From Bradyrhizobium sp. RP6 (lineage in GTDB: Bacteria; Pseudomonadota; Alphaproteobacteria; Rhizobiales; Xanthobacteraceae), in the NCBI RefSeq assembly GCF_003837805.1, contig NZ_RQIT01000002.1, positions 310,001 to 374,000 of the forward strand: a stretch of 64,000 nt of DNA, read 5' to 3'. Every line of letters starts with the position of its first letter. Position 1 is the first letter of the stretch. Positions 16,124-24,937 of this stretch are shown here, in pieces. The notes below the pieces were generated by a model. That model worked only from the letters and a program-made list of their open reading frames with translations. It ran no database searches and was not told the origin of the DNA. Both the position numbers and the translations under genes were made by a program.

Positions 16124-17242
16124 ATGAAGAAGCTTTCGCTTGTCGACCGACTTGAGCGCCTTGCTGAGAAGGGCGTAAATCTCGTTGATCCCCGCCAAAC
16201 ATTCATCGACGATGAAGTCCAACTGGATCGCATTTTTCCGGGATCTGTACTGTTTCCGGGGACCCGCTTGCTAGGGTATGGAACCGTTGTTGCTCCTGGC
16301 GCAAAGCTGGGGACCGAGGGACCGGCAACCGTTGTAAACTCGATCGTTGGAGAAGATGCGGAAATTGCCAGCGGATTTGTCACCGACTCGGTGCTTCTTT
16401 CGAAAGCTAGAATAGGCTCGAGCGGGCACGTTCGCGGGGGTACTCTCCTTGAAGAGGAGGCTTCGACTGCTCATGCGGTCGGCCTTAAGCACACGATCCT
16501 GACGAGCTTCGTAACACTGGGTTCGCTCATTAATTGTTGCGACTGCTTCATTTCAGGGGGGCGCTCAAGGTCCAATCACACGGAAATCGGTAGCGGGTTC
16601 ATTCATTTCAATTTCACCCCGTGGGGAGAAGCCGGCGACAAAGCAACTCCCTCGCTGATTGGCGACGTTCCTCAAGGAGTCTTTCTCAGGCAGGAGCGAA
16701 TTTTCATAGGCGGCATCAGTGGGATGGTCGGCCCTAACCGCATAGGCTACGGCACCTTCACTGTTGCCGGACAGGTCATACGTTCGGATGTTGGAGCCAG
16801 ACGAATCCATGCCGAAACGCTGCGCGGAATCGACGCTCCTTGGACCTTCGAAGCAAGAGGACTCTCTGGCCCAAGAGTCGAACGAAACCTAGAATACGTC
16901 GGCCAACTAGCGGCCCTTCGCGCTTGGTATGTTGCGGTACGGAAAGCACGCTTAACTGGCGAGCAGAGACAGTCTCATTTGGGGATGGCGATGGATGCAG
17001 CGATCCATCTCATCGATAGCAGTATGTCGGAGCGGTGGTTCAGGCTTGCTCAATTTCTTGGAGTCAGCACTCTGCCTGCCATGCAACTCCCCTCAATTGC
17101 ATGTCCGTTGGCAATAGAGCCAAGCTCCATGAGCCATGTGGAATGGCTGCGGACCCTGTCTGACGACGCGATTAATGCCGGTACAGATTGGTTGCAAGCC
17201 ATCGTGCAACAGTTTGTTCGAAATAATCAAATTAGCACTTAG
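16124..17242 (+). CDS. GlmU-like left-handed beta-helix protein
   Basis: 372 residues from the ATG at 16124; the open frame upstream overlaps the previous gene and looks non-coding. Residues about 30-235 are irregular hexapeptide repeats (PGTRLLGYGTVVAPGAKL, GSGFIHFNFTPWGEAGDKATPSLIGDVP, IGGISGMVGPNRIGYGTFTVAGQ). This pattern is found in proteins annotated as GlmU-like or UDP-N-acetylglucosamine pyrophosphorylase-related. The C-terminal ~120 residues are helical with no motif I know. The nucleotidyltransferase domain of real GlmU is absent. With its shorter neighbour it may act on surface polysaccharide or cell-envelope sugar precursors; this is inference. Confidence 0.8.
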   Translation: MKKLSLVDRLERLAEKGVNLVDPRQTFIDDEVQLDRIFPGSVLFPGTRLLGYGTVVAPGAKLGTEGPATVVNSIVGEDAEIASGFVTDSVLLSKARIGSSGHVRGGTLLEEEASTAHAVGLKHTILTSFVTLGSLINCCDCFISGGRSRSNHTEIGSGFIHFNFTPWGEAGDKATPSLIGDVPQGVFLRQERIFIGGISGMVGPNRIGYGTFTVAGQVIRSDVGARRIHAETLRGIDAPWTFEARGLSGPRVERNLEYVGQLAALRAWYVAVRKARLTGEQRQSHLGMAMDAAIHLIDSSMSERWFRLAQFLGVSTLPAMQLPSIACPLAIEPSSMSHVEWLRTLSDDAINAGTDWLQAIVQQFVRNNQIST

Positions 17243-17265
17243 AATCATCACGCTGCAGACAGGTT

Positions 17266-17325
17266 ATGCAGAGACGAAAGTTCAGTCGCGAGTTCAAGTT
17301 CGAGGCAGCGAGGTTGTCGTTGTAA
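17266..17325 (+). pseudogene. Start of an IS3-family orfA, truncated
   Basis: An ATG opens MQRRKFSREFKFEAARL and hits TAA after 19 codons. The sequence matches the usual first residues of IS3-family OrfA (RRxFSxEFKxEA). It points right, head-on against the leftward orfB remnant next to it, so a different IS copy or an inversion broke here. Confidence 0.55.
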
Positions 17326-17981
17326 TCGGCCTTGCGGCTTATCGATGCGACGATGCCGGCAGGTGAGAACTGCGATAAGCGTGTGAGCTGCACACAGCGG
17401 TCGGAATGATGGATCAATCTGGTCTGCGGACGTTGCTGGTTGATGGCTATCGCCAGCGCCGCCGATGCGAGTTCGACCTGCATATGGTCTTGCATGGCCC
17501 AGCCGGCAATCTTTCGGCTGAATAGATCCATGACGGCCGCCAGATACAGCCAGCCCTCCGCGGTCGGAATGTCGGTGATGTCGGCGAGCCAGACCCGGTT
17601 CGGGGCGCGAGCCGTGAAGTCGCGCGCGATCAGGTTCGGTGCGATCGGCAGATTGTGGCGGTTGTAGGAGGTGCGGACCCGACGAGGCGGCGCCATGATC
17701 GCCCGAATGCCATGCCGTTGCATCAGCCGTTCGATCCGGCCACGGCTTGCGCCACGTCCCTGGCTGCGCAAGACGGCGTGGAGCGGGAGACTGCCGTAGC
17801 GTGCGCTGCTGACTTGATGGACTTGCCGGATCGCGGTCGGGAGGCTGGCATTGGATTTGGTGCGCTCACGCACTGGGCGATCGCGCCAAGCGCAACAGCC
17901 GGCCGGCGAGACCCGCAGGGGCGAAGGCGGCGCTAGAGGGGCGTGCGGCCCGAACCGCGCTGAGAAAGTCCGGCGCTGCAA
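17310..17981 (-). pseudogene. IS3-family transposase orfB remnant
   Basis: The frame reads, near its middle, SARYGSLPLHAVL, GRIERLMQRHGIRAI and PNRVWLADITDIPTAEGWLYLAAVMDLFSRKIAGW, the rve integrase core of IS3 OrfB, then RLIHHSDR. After that the usual GVQY...SFF region is garbled, and it ends at YNDNLAAS, where it runs into the inverted orfA start. The final DDE glutamate and the C-terminus are lost. The first residues (MQRRTFSARF) resemble an OrfA start followed by unrelated sequence, so an internal deletion seems to have fused the two reading frames. Not functional. Confidence 0.8.
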
Positions 17982-18075
17982 AAAGCATCGTCACGGCGCG
18001 CGCGTAACGGCCGTGCCGCCCACGAGCCCTGAACACCGCCGCCGCCCTAACGATATGGTCGGATGTTCAGCCCGT

Positions 18076-18411
18076 TCAGCGGCGCTTTTGTCGAGATGGG
18101 CGGTCGATTAGGAGATCATTCAGCTTCTTGCCTGCTCGAAGCTGGGCCTTCAGCCATCGGGGCTGCTTGCCGCGACCGGACCAAGTTTCGGATGGATCCC
18201 TCGGGTTCTGGTATTTCGGCAGCACTGGGGGGTAGGGGCGGCGAGGACGTGCCTCGTTCTGGGTCGGAGCGGCCGTCCCCTCAATCCTGCGAAGTCGCTC
18301 TTCGAGCTTGGCCTTTTCCGCGGTCATTCTGCGACCAAGAACGGTCGTGACCTCATCGTAGAGTTGCCACAGCTCAGCTGTGGACACGGATGCCCAGTCC
18401 TCGTTCTCCAT
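18076..18411 (-). CDS. H-NS family nucleoid-associated protein
   Basis: 111 residues. The N-terminal ~50 residues are a charged helix (ELWQLYDEVTTVLGRRMTAEKAKLEERLRRI) like the H-NS oligomerisation region. After a Pro/Arg-rich linker comes the C-terminal DNA-binding motif (KYQNPRDPSETWSGRGKQPRWL, about 65-87). H-NS silencers bind AT-rich DNA, often in acquired islands. This copy sits at the edge of the AT-rich export-gene region, so it could silence those promoters. Rhizobia carry several H-NS-like paralogues, so this may not be the main nucleoid protein. Confidence 0.88.
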   Translation of the reverse strand: MENEDWASVSTAELWQLYDEVTTVLGRRMTAEKAKLEERLRRIEGTAAPTQNEARPRRPYPPVLPKYQNPRDPSETWSGRGKQPRWLKAQLRAGKKLNDLLIDRPSRQKRR

Positions 18412-19054
18412 GAAAGCCGCCCAACTAGCTCCGAATCGAAACCGGAGTGGGGATTATCAGGTCAAACCAGGGTCCGGCAAGCTCGATCCACTCGCGCGCC
18501 TGCGCCGGAACGTGGTGGTGGGACTTACCGGCTGGGCCCTTGCTTTCGAGCGAGGGGGCGCCCCCCAGGCGCCCTCCGTCCGCGGGCTCGTCGTCTGGGT
18601 GCAAGCAACCGCTGCTCGGCCCTAAACACGCGACTACGCAAGTTCTGCAATTCAGTGAATTGAATGATGAGCGCTTGATGATTTTGACGCAAAACAGCCG
18701 CAGAATACATGTGACCACCTAATCGTTACAAGATCACTTTTGACCGCTTGGCAAAAAACTACGTCGGACGGTGAAGGTGCCGATCTGCTTTGCCGATCAG
18801 CGTTCAACGGTCCCATAAATTGAAACAGAAGCCTTTGTCGATTGTGATGCTTTCTGTTGGCCACCTCCATTGAAATCCCACGCGTGAGAAGCGTCACGCT
18901 CCTCAGCGAGCTTCAGCGAAACTTCGCTGAATGTTAGATTTAAATTGCGATTGTGGCTATATATCCTCGGCAATAATCGAGGGGATGATAAGATGAATTT
19001 CGATCCTAATACATCTCTGCCAAAATTTTTTGACACAACCACTTAAAATTGTCA
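18412..19054. other. Low-information intergenic region
   Basis: 643 bp. Short frames occur on both strands but none shows a recognisable domain or steady codon use. The part from about 18650 onward is AT-richer, which fits decayed accessory DNA. Nothing firm is seen. Confidence 0.5.
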
Positions 19055-19201
19055 ATGTCGGAAGAATTCGTGGTCCCGCTCTCCAGCGAAGCCCGCATTC
19101 ATGAGGTGCTGCATGCATTTCCAAAACAAGTTACACTGCCGCGGCTGATAAGGCCGCAGCAGGTGCCACGCTTTGAAGTTGTGTATTGGTTTTATGGTTA
19201 A
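19055..19201 (+). CDS. Possible 48-residue protein, unknown
   Basis: The ATG opens MSEEFVVPLSSEARIHEVL and the frame ends EVVYWFYG. No family is recognised. It lies in decayed DNA between the H-NS gene and a truncated regulator, so it may be a remnant. Confidence 0.25.
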   Translation: MSEEFVVPLSSEARIHEVLHAFPKQVTLPRLIRPQQVPRFEVVYWFYG

Positions 19202-19280
19202 GGTGCGTCACGCGTTTCAGTAGGGACATCGCCGGAATAAAGCGGCGCCGTGCAGGTTTTGATTCTCGGGCTGAGGAAAC

Positions 19281-19496
19281 ATGCGCCGCATCAGAATTGT
19301 CATCGCGGATCGGCACCCGATCGTCTTGCAAGGTATGCGCAGCGTCCTTTCCGCGCAGAGTGATCTTACGATCCTGGCCCCTCGCGGAGATGCAGCAAGC
19401 TGCAGCGAGGCAATACGGCTTCTTGTTCCGAACGTCGCGCTGGTAGATGCTGCGATGCCTAATATCGGTGTGCCCGGCCTTCTTGCTCTGGCATGA
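19281..19496 (+). pseudogene. Truncated response-regulator receiver domain
   Basis: 71 residues: MRRIRIVIADRHPIVLQGM, then VPNVALVDAAMPNIGVPGLLALA and a stop. This is the first ~70 residues of a NarL/FixJ-type receiver, with D10 of the acidic pocket and the phosphoacceptor Asp in LVDAAMP. The last receiver strands and the whole DNA-binding domain are missing, and no continuation is seen downstream. It probably cannot signal normally. It marks the ragged end of the accessory region before dusA. Confidence 0.7.
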
Positions 19497-19722
19497 ACGT
19501 GTGGCAATGTATTCGTTTTTCCTCCTAACCTGAACGCGCCAGCTTCCCGATCTGACTTTTATAAACGTTGGCATTGCGTGTGAACTCCACCCCGATTTCG
19601 TGTGCGCTACGTGTGCACCGGGAGATCAAATGCGGTACAAACGTGTGCAATTTTGGCTAGTTTGGAGTGCACACCTGTGCACGTGTTCCTGTTCTAGTCC
19701 GTTGAAATGATAGGATAAGTAG

Positions 19723-20715
19723 TTGGAATATCAAAGCTATCGGTTTTCCGTGGCGCCCATGATGGATTGGACGGACCGGCATTGCCGGGTGTTCCATCGT
19801 CATCTGTCGCGGCGGGTTTTGCTTTATACGGAGATGCTCACCACCGGCGCCGTCATTCATGGCGATCGGCAGCGGCTGCTCGGGTTCGATCGTTGCGAGC
19901 ATCCGGTGGCGCTTCAACTCGGCGGCTCGGATCCGCGCGAACTCGCCGAGGCTGCGCGGATCGGCGAGGCGTTCGGCTATGACGAGATCAACCTCAATGT
20001 CGGCTGTCCGTCCGATCGCGTGAAGGATGGCCGCTTCGGTGCCTGCCTCATGGCAGAGCCGGAGCTGGTGGCGAGGTGCATTGATGCGATGAAGCGCACG
20101 GTCGCGATTCCCGTCACCGTGAAGTGCCGCATAGGAATCGATGAGCAGGACCCGGAACTCGCGCTTGATGCGCTTGCACATGCGGTGGTCGACTCCGGCT
20201 GTGACGCGCTGATCGTGCATGCCCGCAAGGCCTGGCTGAACGGGTTGTCTCCGAAGGAGAATCGCGACGTTCCCCCGCTCGATTATGACCGCGTCTATCG
20301 CCTCAAGCGCGCAATGCCCGATGTGCCTGTCATCATCAACGGCGGCATTCTTGGTCTCGAAGAGGCGAAGGTACATCTCCAACATGTCGACGGCGTGATG
20401 CTCGGCCGCGCCGCCTATCAGGAACCGTGGCGGCTGCTCTCCGTGGATCGGGAGATTTTCGGCGAAGCGGCGCCGCATGCGACCATGCAGGATGCACTCG
20501 AGGCGGTGATGCCCTACATCGAGCAGCAGCTCGCGCGCGGAACGCGACTGCACGCGATCACGCGGCATTTCGTCGGCGCATTCCATGCCGTACCGGGCGC
20601 GCGGGCCTTTCGCCGTCATCTGGCGGAGCAAGGGGTGAAGCCGGGCGCTCGTCTCGAGGTGTTACGCGATGCGATCGCGCGCGTCGCTGCGCGCGCGCCG
20701 GCGGAGGCGGCGTAG
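19723..20715 (+). CDS. dusA: tRNA-dihydrouridine synthase A
   Basis: 330 residues from a TTG start; no ATG fits the conserved N-terminus. It is an FMN-dependent enzyme that reduces uridine in the tRNA D-loop. The TIM-barrel opens SVAPMMDWTDRHCR, followed by TGAVIHGDRQRLL, DEINLNVGCPSDRV (the Cys is the family proton donor), KCRIGID and VHARKAWLNGLSPKENR, all hallmarks of DusA over DusB/C. Length is normal. It is the first clear housekeeping gene right of the accessory region. Confidence 0.93.
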   Translation: MEYQSYRFSVAPMMDWTDRHCRVFHRHLSRRVLLYTEMLTTGAVIHGDRQRLLGFDRCEHPVALQLGGSDPRELAEAARIGEAFGYDEINLNVGCPSDRVKDGRFGACLMAEPELVARCIDAMKRTVAIPVTVKCRIGIDEQDPELALDALAHAVVDSGCDALIVHARKAWLNGLSPKENRDVPPLDYDRVYRLKRAMPDVPVIINGGILGLEEAKVHLQHVDGVMLGRAAYQEPWRLLSVDREIFGEAAPHATMQDALEAVMPYIEQQLARGTRLHAITRHFVGAFHAVPGARAFRRHLAEQGVKPGARLEVLRDAIARVAARAPAEAA

Positions 20716-20720
20716 GTCAG

Positions 20721-21275
20721 CTAGTCGACTGCCGTGCGCGAGCGGCGATGACTGCGCTGGAGTTCCGGATAGCCGGTGAGCATCAGCTTGTCGGCGCGCA
20801 CGCCCCAGCTCTCAAGGCGGTCGAGGAAACTCATGCCGAGCAGATTGGTCTTCATCTGGCCGCGCTGGACAACGAGGGCCGGCACCGACTTCTCGACGAG
20901 ATGGCCGACGGCGAGACGGTCAAGCGTGAGCCGCGCCGCCTTGGTGTGGCCGCCCGCGGTCTCGAGATCGACGTCGTATTCAAGCATCTCGATCGGTAGC
21001 CCGATCGCCTTTGCGGTTTCCCAGGTCAGCACCACCGACGTCGCGCCGGTATCGATCACCATCGGCGCGGTAACGCCGTTGATCTTCGCACGCAGCGTGA
21101 ATTCGCCGCCCTGTCCGCGGGGGATCTGGACGGCCGGCGCCGGGGCGGCGGTCTGTCCGCGGAAGATGTGCGAGACCTTATGGCTAGCCCGCGCGATTTG
21201 GTCGGGGTCGCCATAGGCGACGACGGCACCTGCCGTGCCGGCGAGCATGACCAGAACGAGCAGGAAGCGGATCAT
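20721..21275 (-). CDS. Retropepsin-like clan AA aspartic protease
   Basis: 184 residues from the ATG at 21275 (MIRFLLVLVMLAGTAGAVVAYG, a signal anchor); the longer frame overlaps the DUF1289 gene. A retropepsin-like active site is seen in MVIDTGATSVVLTWETAKAIGL, with catalytic Asp in DTGAT, and the fold ends NLLGMSFLDRLESW. This is the single-lobe periplasmic or membrane-anchored protease family (TIGR02281-like) common in alphaproteobacteria. Its substrate is unknown. It follows the DUF1289 gene by 28 bp and is probably co-transcribed. It is convergent with dusA, 5 bp away. Confidence 0.88.
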   Translation of the reverse strand: MIRFLLVLVMLAGTAGAVVAYGDPDQIARASHKVSHIFRGQTAAPAPAVQIPRGQGGEFTLRAKINGVTAPMVIDTGATSVVLTWETAKAIGLPIEMLEYDVDLETAGGHTKAARLTLDRLAVGHLVEKSVPALVVQRGQMKTNLLGMSFLDRLESWGVRADKLMLTGYPELQRSHRRSRTAVD

Positions 21276-21303
21276 CCTGCGCCCCCGAGGGCCCGCAGGC
21301 GGA

Positions 21304-21507
21304 TCAGATGCGTTTCGGCGATCCCGCGATGGGCGCAAGTCCAGCTGCCGTCATGCGCGCCGGCAAGAGGGCCATGATCGCGAGCCGGTCCGCGCTTTCC
21401 ATGGCATGCCAGCGAGCGATCTCGGGCAAGGTCCGGCCGCACCCGAAGCACAGCTTGGTCTTTGGATCCATCATGCAGACGGCGACGCACGGTGTTTCTT
21501 TGCTCAT
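21304..21507 (-). CDS. DUF1289 cysteine-rich small protein
   Basis: 67 residues from MSKETPCVAVCMMDPKTKLCFGCGRTLPEIARW. The pattern of four Cys (CxxxC...CxxC) is the DUF1289 signature, thought to bind metal or an Fe-S cluster. Function unknown. It lies between the protease gene and a histidine-kinase gene, all on the minus strand. Confidence 0.85.
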   Translation of the reverse strand: MSKETPCVAVCMMDPKTKLCFGCGRTLPEIARWHAMESADRLAIMALLPARMTAAGLAPIAGSPKRI

Positions 21508-21551
21508 TCGGACATAGTGAGGGATCGTCGGACATCTCTGCAAGCATCTCG

Positions 21552-23150
21552 TTAAGAGCCTGTGCCCGCGCTCATGATCGGTTTATGGCGCGGCCGGCGT
21601 CTCTCGTCGGGCAGGACGGAACTCTCCGGCTGGAGCGGCGGGGAATCATCCGATAGCGGGGCAAGCGCACTCATCACACGCTCCGGCGGGAAGGTGACGA
21701 TCACCTCGGTGCCGATGCGCAGCTTCGATTTCAGCGTGAACGTGCCGCCATGCAGGTCGATCAGGTTCTTGGCGATCGGCAGGCCGAGGCCGGCCCCCTG
21801 TTCGGCCGACTTGATCGAATTGGAGCCCTGGCCGAACGAGGCGAGCACGACCGGAATCTCATCCTCGGGGATGCCCGAGCCGGTATCCTTCACCGAGAGA
21901 TACTGTCCGCCCGAGGCGGTCCATCCCGCCTTGAGCCAGATCTCGCCGCCCTGCGGGGTGAACTTGATCGAGTTGGAGAGCAGATTGAGCACGACCTGCC
22001 GGATCGCGCGTTCGTCGGCCCAGAGCCGCGGCATGGCCTGCTCGAACACTTCGTGGATGGTGATGCCGCGACTCGAGGCACGCAGCTTCATCAAATGATG
22101 GCAGTCGGCGACGATGCCGACCAGCGACACCGCTTCCTCGTTGAGTTCGTAGCGGCCGGCCTCGATCCGCGACAGATCGAGGATTTCGTTGATGAGGTTG
22201 AGCAGGTGCACGCCTGAATTATGGATGTCGGCGGAATATTCCTTGTAGACCGGCACCGCGTGCGCGCCGAAGATCTCGCTCTTCATCACCTCGGAGAAGC
22301 CGAGGATGGCATTCAGCGGCGTGCGCAGCTCGTGGCTCATCTGCGCGAGGAAGCGCGACTTGGCGACGTTGGCGGCTTCGGCACGGTGGCGCGCTTCGTC
22401 CGAGATCGCCTTGGCCTGTTCCAACTCGCCGATCAGCGCGTCCTTCTCTGCGCGCGCTTCCAGCGTGGCGAAGGTGGAGGAGTGCAGGCGGTGCGCCAGC
22501 AGGACGAAATAGCCTTCGGCGGCAAGCGCCAGCGCTGCCAGGATGTAATTGTCCAGCGAGCCGGTCACTGCGAAGCTGAGCGCCATCGCGACCGCGACCG
22601 GCGCCGTGGCGGCAAGGGCTGCGATCGGAAGGTTGGCGGCGAGCATGCTCGATACTGCGATCACCAGCAGCATCAGGAACATCATGAGCGTTTCCGTGAC
22701 CATGTCGAGCACGGGATGGATCAGGATCGCCATCCAGCACAGGCCATAGAGCAGGTCGAGCACGACGAAGCGCGTCCGCCATGCGCGGGTTGCCGCGGGC
22801 GAGGCAGGCTCGGTCAGGAAGCGCCGGCAATTGCGGATCATGGCGGCGTGGATGCAGATCATGCCGACGGTCCAGGCCGCGGCCGGGATCGGCTGCATCC
22901 ATAGCCCGAACAGCACGCCGGTGGCCACCACCAGCAGCATCACGACATAGGAGGCGGATAGCCGCGTCTGGGCATATTGCCGCAGCATCTCGGCATCGAA
23001 AGCCGGCCGGGTTCCACTGGTCGACGTTAACTTGTCCCGTGCCTCGCGCACCCGCTGCGCTGCAGCCCTTCGGCTGCTCGCCGATGGCGCGCTCACCGGC
23101 TCGGCCGGCAGCTGCACAACCTCGGGCTTTTCAGCGGGGTTACTCATCAA
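21552..23150 (-). CDS. Membrane sensor histidine kinase
   Basis: 532 residues. The first ~70 are soluble, then 5-6 membrane segments (about 73-220, for example YVVMLLVVATGVLFGLWM and LMMFLMLLVIAVSSMLAANL). A short coiled-coil linker leads to the HisKA box FLAQMSHELRTPLNAILGF with H273, and a HATPase domain with VVLNLLSNSIKFTP (N box) and KDTGSGIPEDE, then GLGLPIAKNLIDLHGG. There is no receiver domain and no partner regulator next to it. The kinase core resembles the PleC/DivJ/PdhS type of alphaproteobacteria, so a role in cell-cycle or envelope signalling is possible but not shown. Confidence 0.87.
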   Translation of the reverse strand: MMSNPAEKPEVVQLPAEPVSAPSASSRRAAAQRVREARDKLTSTSGTRPAFDAEMLRQYAQTRLSASYVVMLLVVATGVLFGLWMQPIPAAAWTVGMICIHAAMIRNCRRFLTEPASPAATRAWRTRFVVLDLLYGLCWMAILIHPVLDMVTETLMMFLMLLVIAVSSMLAANLPIAALAATAPVAVAMALSFAVTGSLDNYILAALALAAEGYFVLLAHRLHSSTFATLEARAEKDALIGELEQAKAISDEARHRAEAANVAKSRFLAQMSHELRTPLNAILGFSEVMKSEIFGAHAVPVYKEYSADIHNSGVHLLNLINEILDLSRIEAGRYELNEEAVSLVGIVADCHHLMKLRASSRGITIHEVFEQAMPRLWADERAIRQVVLNLLSNSIKFTPQGGEIWLKAGWTASGGQYLSVKDTGSGIPEDEIPVVLASFGQGSNSIKSAEQGAGLGLPIAKNLIDLHGGTFTLKSKLRIGTEVIVTFPPERVMSALAPLSDDSPPLQPESSVLPDERRRPRHKPIMSAGTGS

Positions 23151-23307
23151 GCAACACGATTCCTGCCCACGCCGGGCGCGGGACTTCTGCGTTGTCTATC
23201 TCTGGCAAGAAATCCTTAAGAGCTGACTTAAGGAGCTAAAGAATTACGTTAACCCGGCGTTAATTCATGCTCGGTCCCGACCTCCGCCTGCGGAACCCGC
23301 AGCACGT

Positions 23308-24825
23308 TCACCTGAAGAAGACGAGCGTGACCAACGCGAACACAGGCAGCAGCAGGACGGAAGTCCAGGCCATGTACCCGAAGAAGCCCGGCATTGCGAC
23401 GCCGCCCGCTCGCGCGATCGCGTACACCATGAAGTTGGGCGCGTTGCCGATGTAGGAGTTTGCGCCCATGAACACCGCACCTGCGGAAATCGCGGCAAGG
23501 GTGAGGGCGCCGTTCGTCATCAGATGCTTGGCGTCGCCCCCGGCAAGTTCAAAAAAGACCAGATAGGTCGGCGCGTTGTCGAGAAACGATGAGAGCAACC
23601 CGGTCAACCAGAAATAGGCGGCATTGTTCGGCGTGCCGTCGGCGTTGGTGACCATGTTTACGACGGAGGCAAACGCACCGGATTTGCCGGCGTTGAGGAT
23701 CGCAAGCACGGGAATGATGGTGATGAAGATGGCGGCGAACAGCTTTGCCACTTCGATCATTGGGCCCCAAGAGAAGCCGTTCGCGTCGTGGTCCTCCTTC
23801 GAGGTGACGGCAAGCGATGCGAACACGACGCCAATCATCACGGCATCGCGCAGAAGGTTCTGCAGCTGCAGGTGCGTGCCGAGAACCTCAAATCCGCCGA
23901 GGTCGAGCTTGGCGCTCAAGAGGATCGCAGCAATGATGACTCCCATCAGAACGAAGTTGAGGCCGCCGCTGATCCGCAAGGGATTGTCCGGAGTTGGGTC
24001 CGGTTTGACGCGGCCTTCCTTGCGATAAAGATAAGCATCGATGCAAAAGAACAGGGCGAGCAGAATCCACGCCACGAACGTGGTCTGCGGGAACAGGTGC
24101 GTCGTCGTCCAGAAGAAGTCCACGCCGCGCAGGAACCCTAGGAACAACGGCGGATCTCCCAGGGGCGAGAGCGAGCCGCCGATGTTCGACACCAGAAAGA
24201 TGAAGAAGATGACGACGTGCGCGTTGTGCCGTCGGTCGTCATTGGCGCGGATGACCGGACGGATCATGACCATCGACGCGCCGGTCGTGCCGATGACACT
24301 CGCAATCAGGGTGCCCAAAGCGAGCAGCATCGTATTCAGAACCGGGGAGCCGTGAAGATTGCCGCGCACCACGATTCCGCCGGCCACAGTGAACAGAGCA
24401 AGGAGCAGCAGAATGAAGGGGATGTATTCGAGCAGCGCAGTATGAACGAGCGCCTGGATGGTTGGAAGCGGGCCGTACCAGACGGCAAGCGGCAGCACGA
24501 TCAGGGCAGCCCACATCGCGGCAATCTTGCCCTGGTGGTGCTCCCAGAAGTGAGGCGCTGCGAGCGGAAATATCGCGATCGACAGCAACATGCCGGCGAA
24601 GGGGAGCGCCCATTGCGGGCGAATGCTCGTCCCATCGAGCGATGCGGCGAGCGCCTGCGAAGGTAATGCAACCAGGATCAGGAGCGCGATCGGGAGCAGG
24701 CGAGCAATGAGGCCCGATCCCCGCCGACAGGCACCACCCGCGGCAATCCCGGCGAATCCCGGTCGGAGCTCCGGCGCGACGCCGACGTAGGCGACAACGA
24801 GGATGGCGGCGATCACGCTAAGCAA
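23308..24825 (-). CDS. NhaD-like sodium:proton antiporter / ion transporter
   Basis: 505 residues with about 12 hydrophobic segments. The N-terminus contains a signal-like stretch (LLPIALLILVALPSQALA), so the true start could lie inside. Features of the CitMHS/NhaD superfamily include IGTTGASMVMIRPVIRAN, FFIFLVSNIGGSLSPLGDPPLFLGFLRGV, and SSFLDNAPTYLVFFELAGG near the C-terminus. The conserved DPP and DNAPTY motifs point to sodium/proton exchange rather than citrate transport. It acts in the inner membrane for pH or sodium homeostasis. It stands alone between a histidine kinase and a dehydrogenase gene. Confidence 0.83.
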   Translation of the reverse strand: MLSVIAAILVVAYVGVAPELRPGFAGIAAGGACRRGSGLIARLLPIALLILVALPSQALAASLDGTSIRPQWALPFAGMLLSIAIFPLAAPHFWEHHQGKIAAMWAALIVLPLAVWYGPLPTIQALVHTALLEYIPFILLLLALFTVAGGIVVRGNLHGSPVLNTMLLALGTLIASVIGTTGASMVMIRPVIRANDDRRHNAHVVIFFIFLVSNIGGSLSPLGDPPLFLGFLRGVDFFWTTTHLFPQTTFVAWILLALFFCIDAYLYRKEGRVKPDPTPDNPLRISGGLNFVLMGVIIAAILLSAKLDLGGFEVLGTHLQLQNLLRDAVMIGVVFASLAVTSKEDHDANGFSWGPMIEVAKLFAAIFITIIPVLAILNAGKSGAFASVVNMVTNADGTPNNAAYFWLTGLLSSFLDNAPTYLVFFELAGGDAKHLMTNGALTLAAISAGAVFMGANSYIGNAPNFMVYAIARAGGVAMPGFFGYMAWTSVLLLPVFALVTLVFFR

Positions 24826-24937
24826 GGCTCCCCCAGAAGTTTATGATTATTTCGGTTCGCGCGTTTTGGACTTCGTCGCGGCCGGGGTCGCGACGAAGCA
24901 CGATGCTGCACGGCCCGGACGAGGCCGTAACAGGGTC

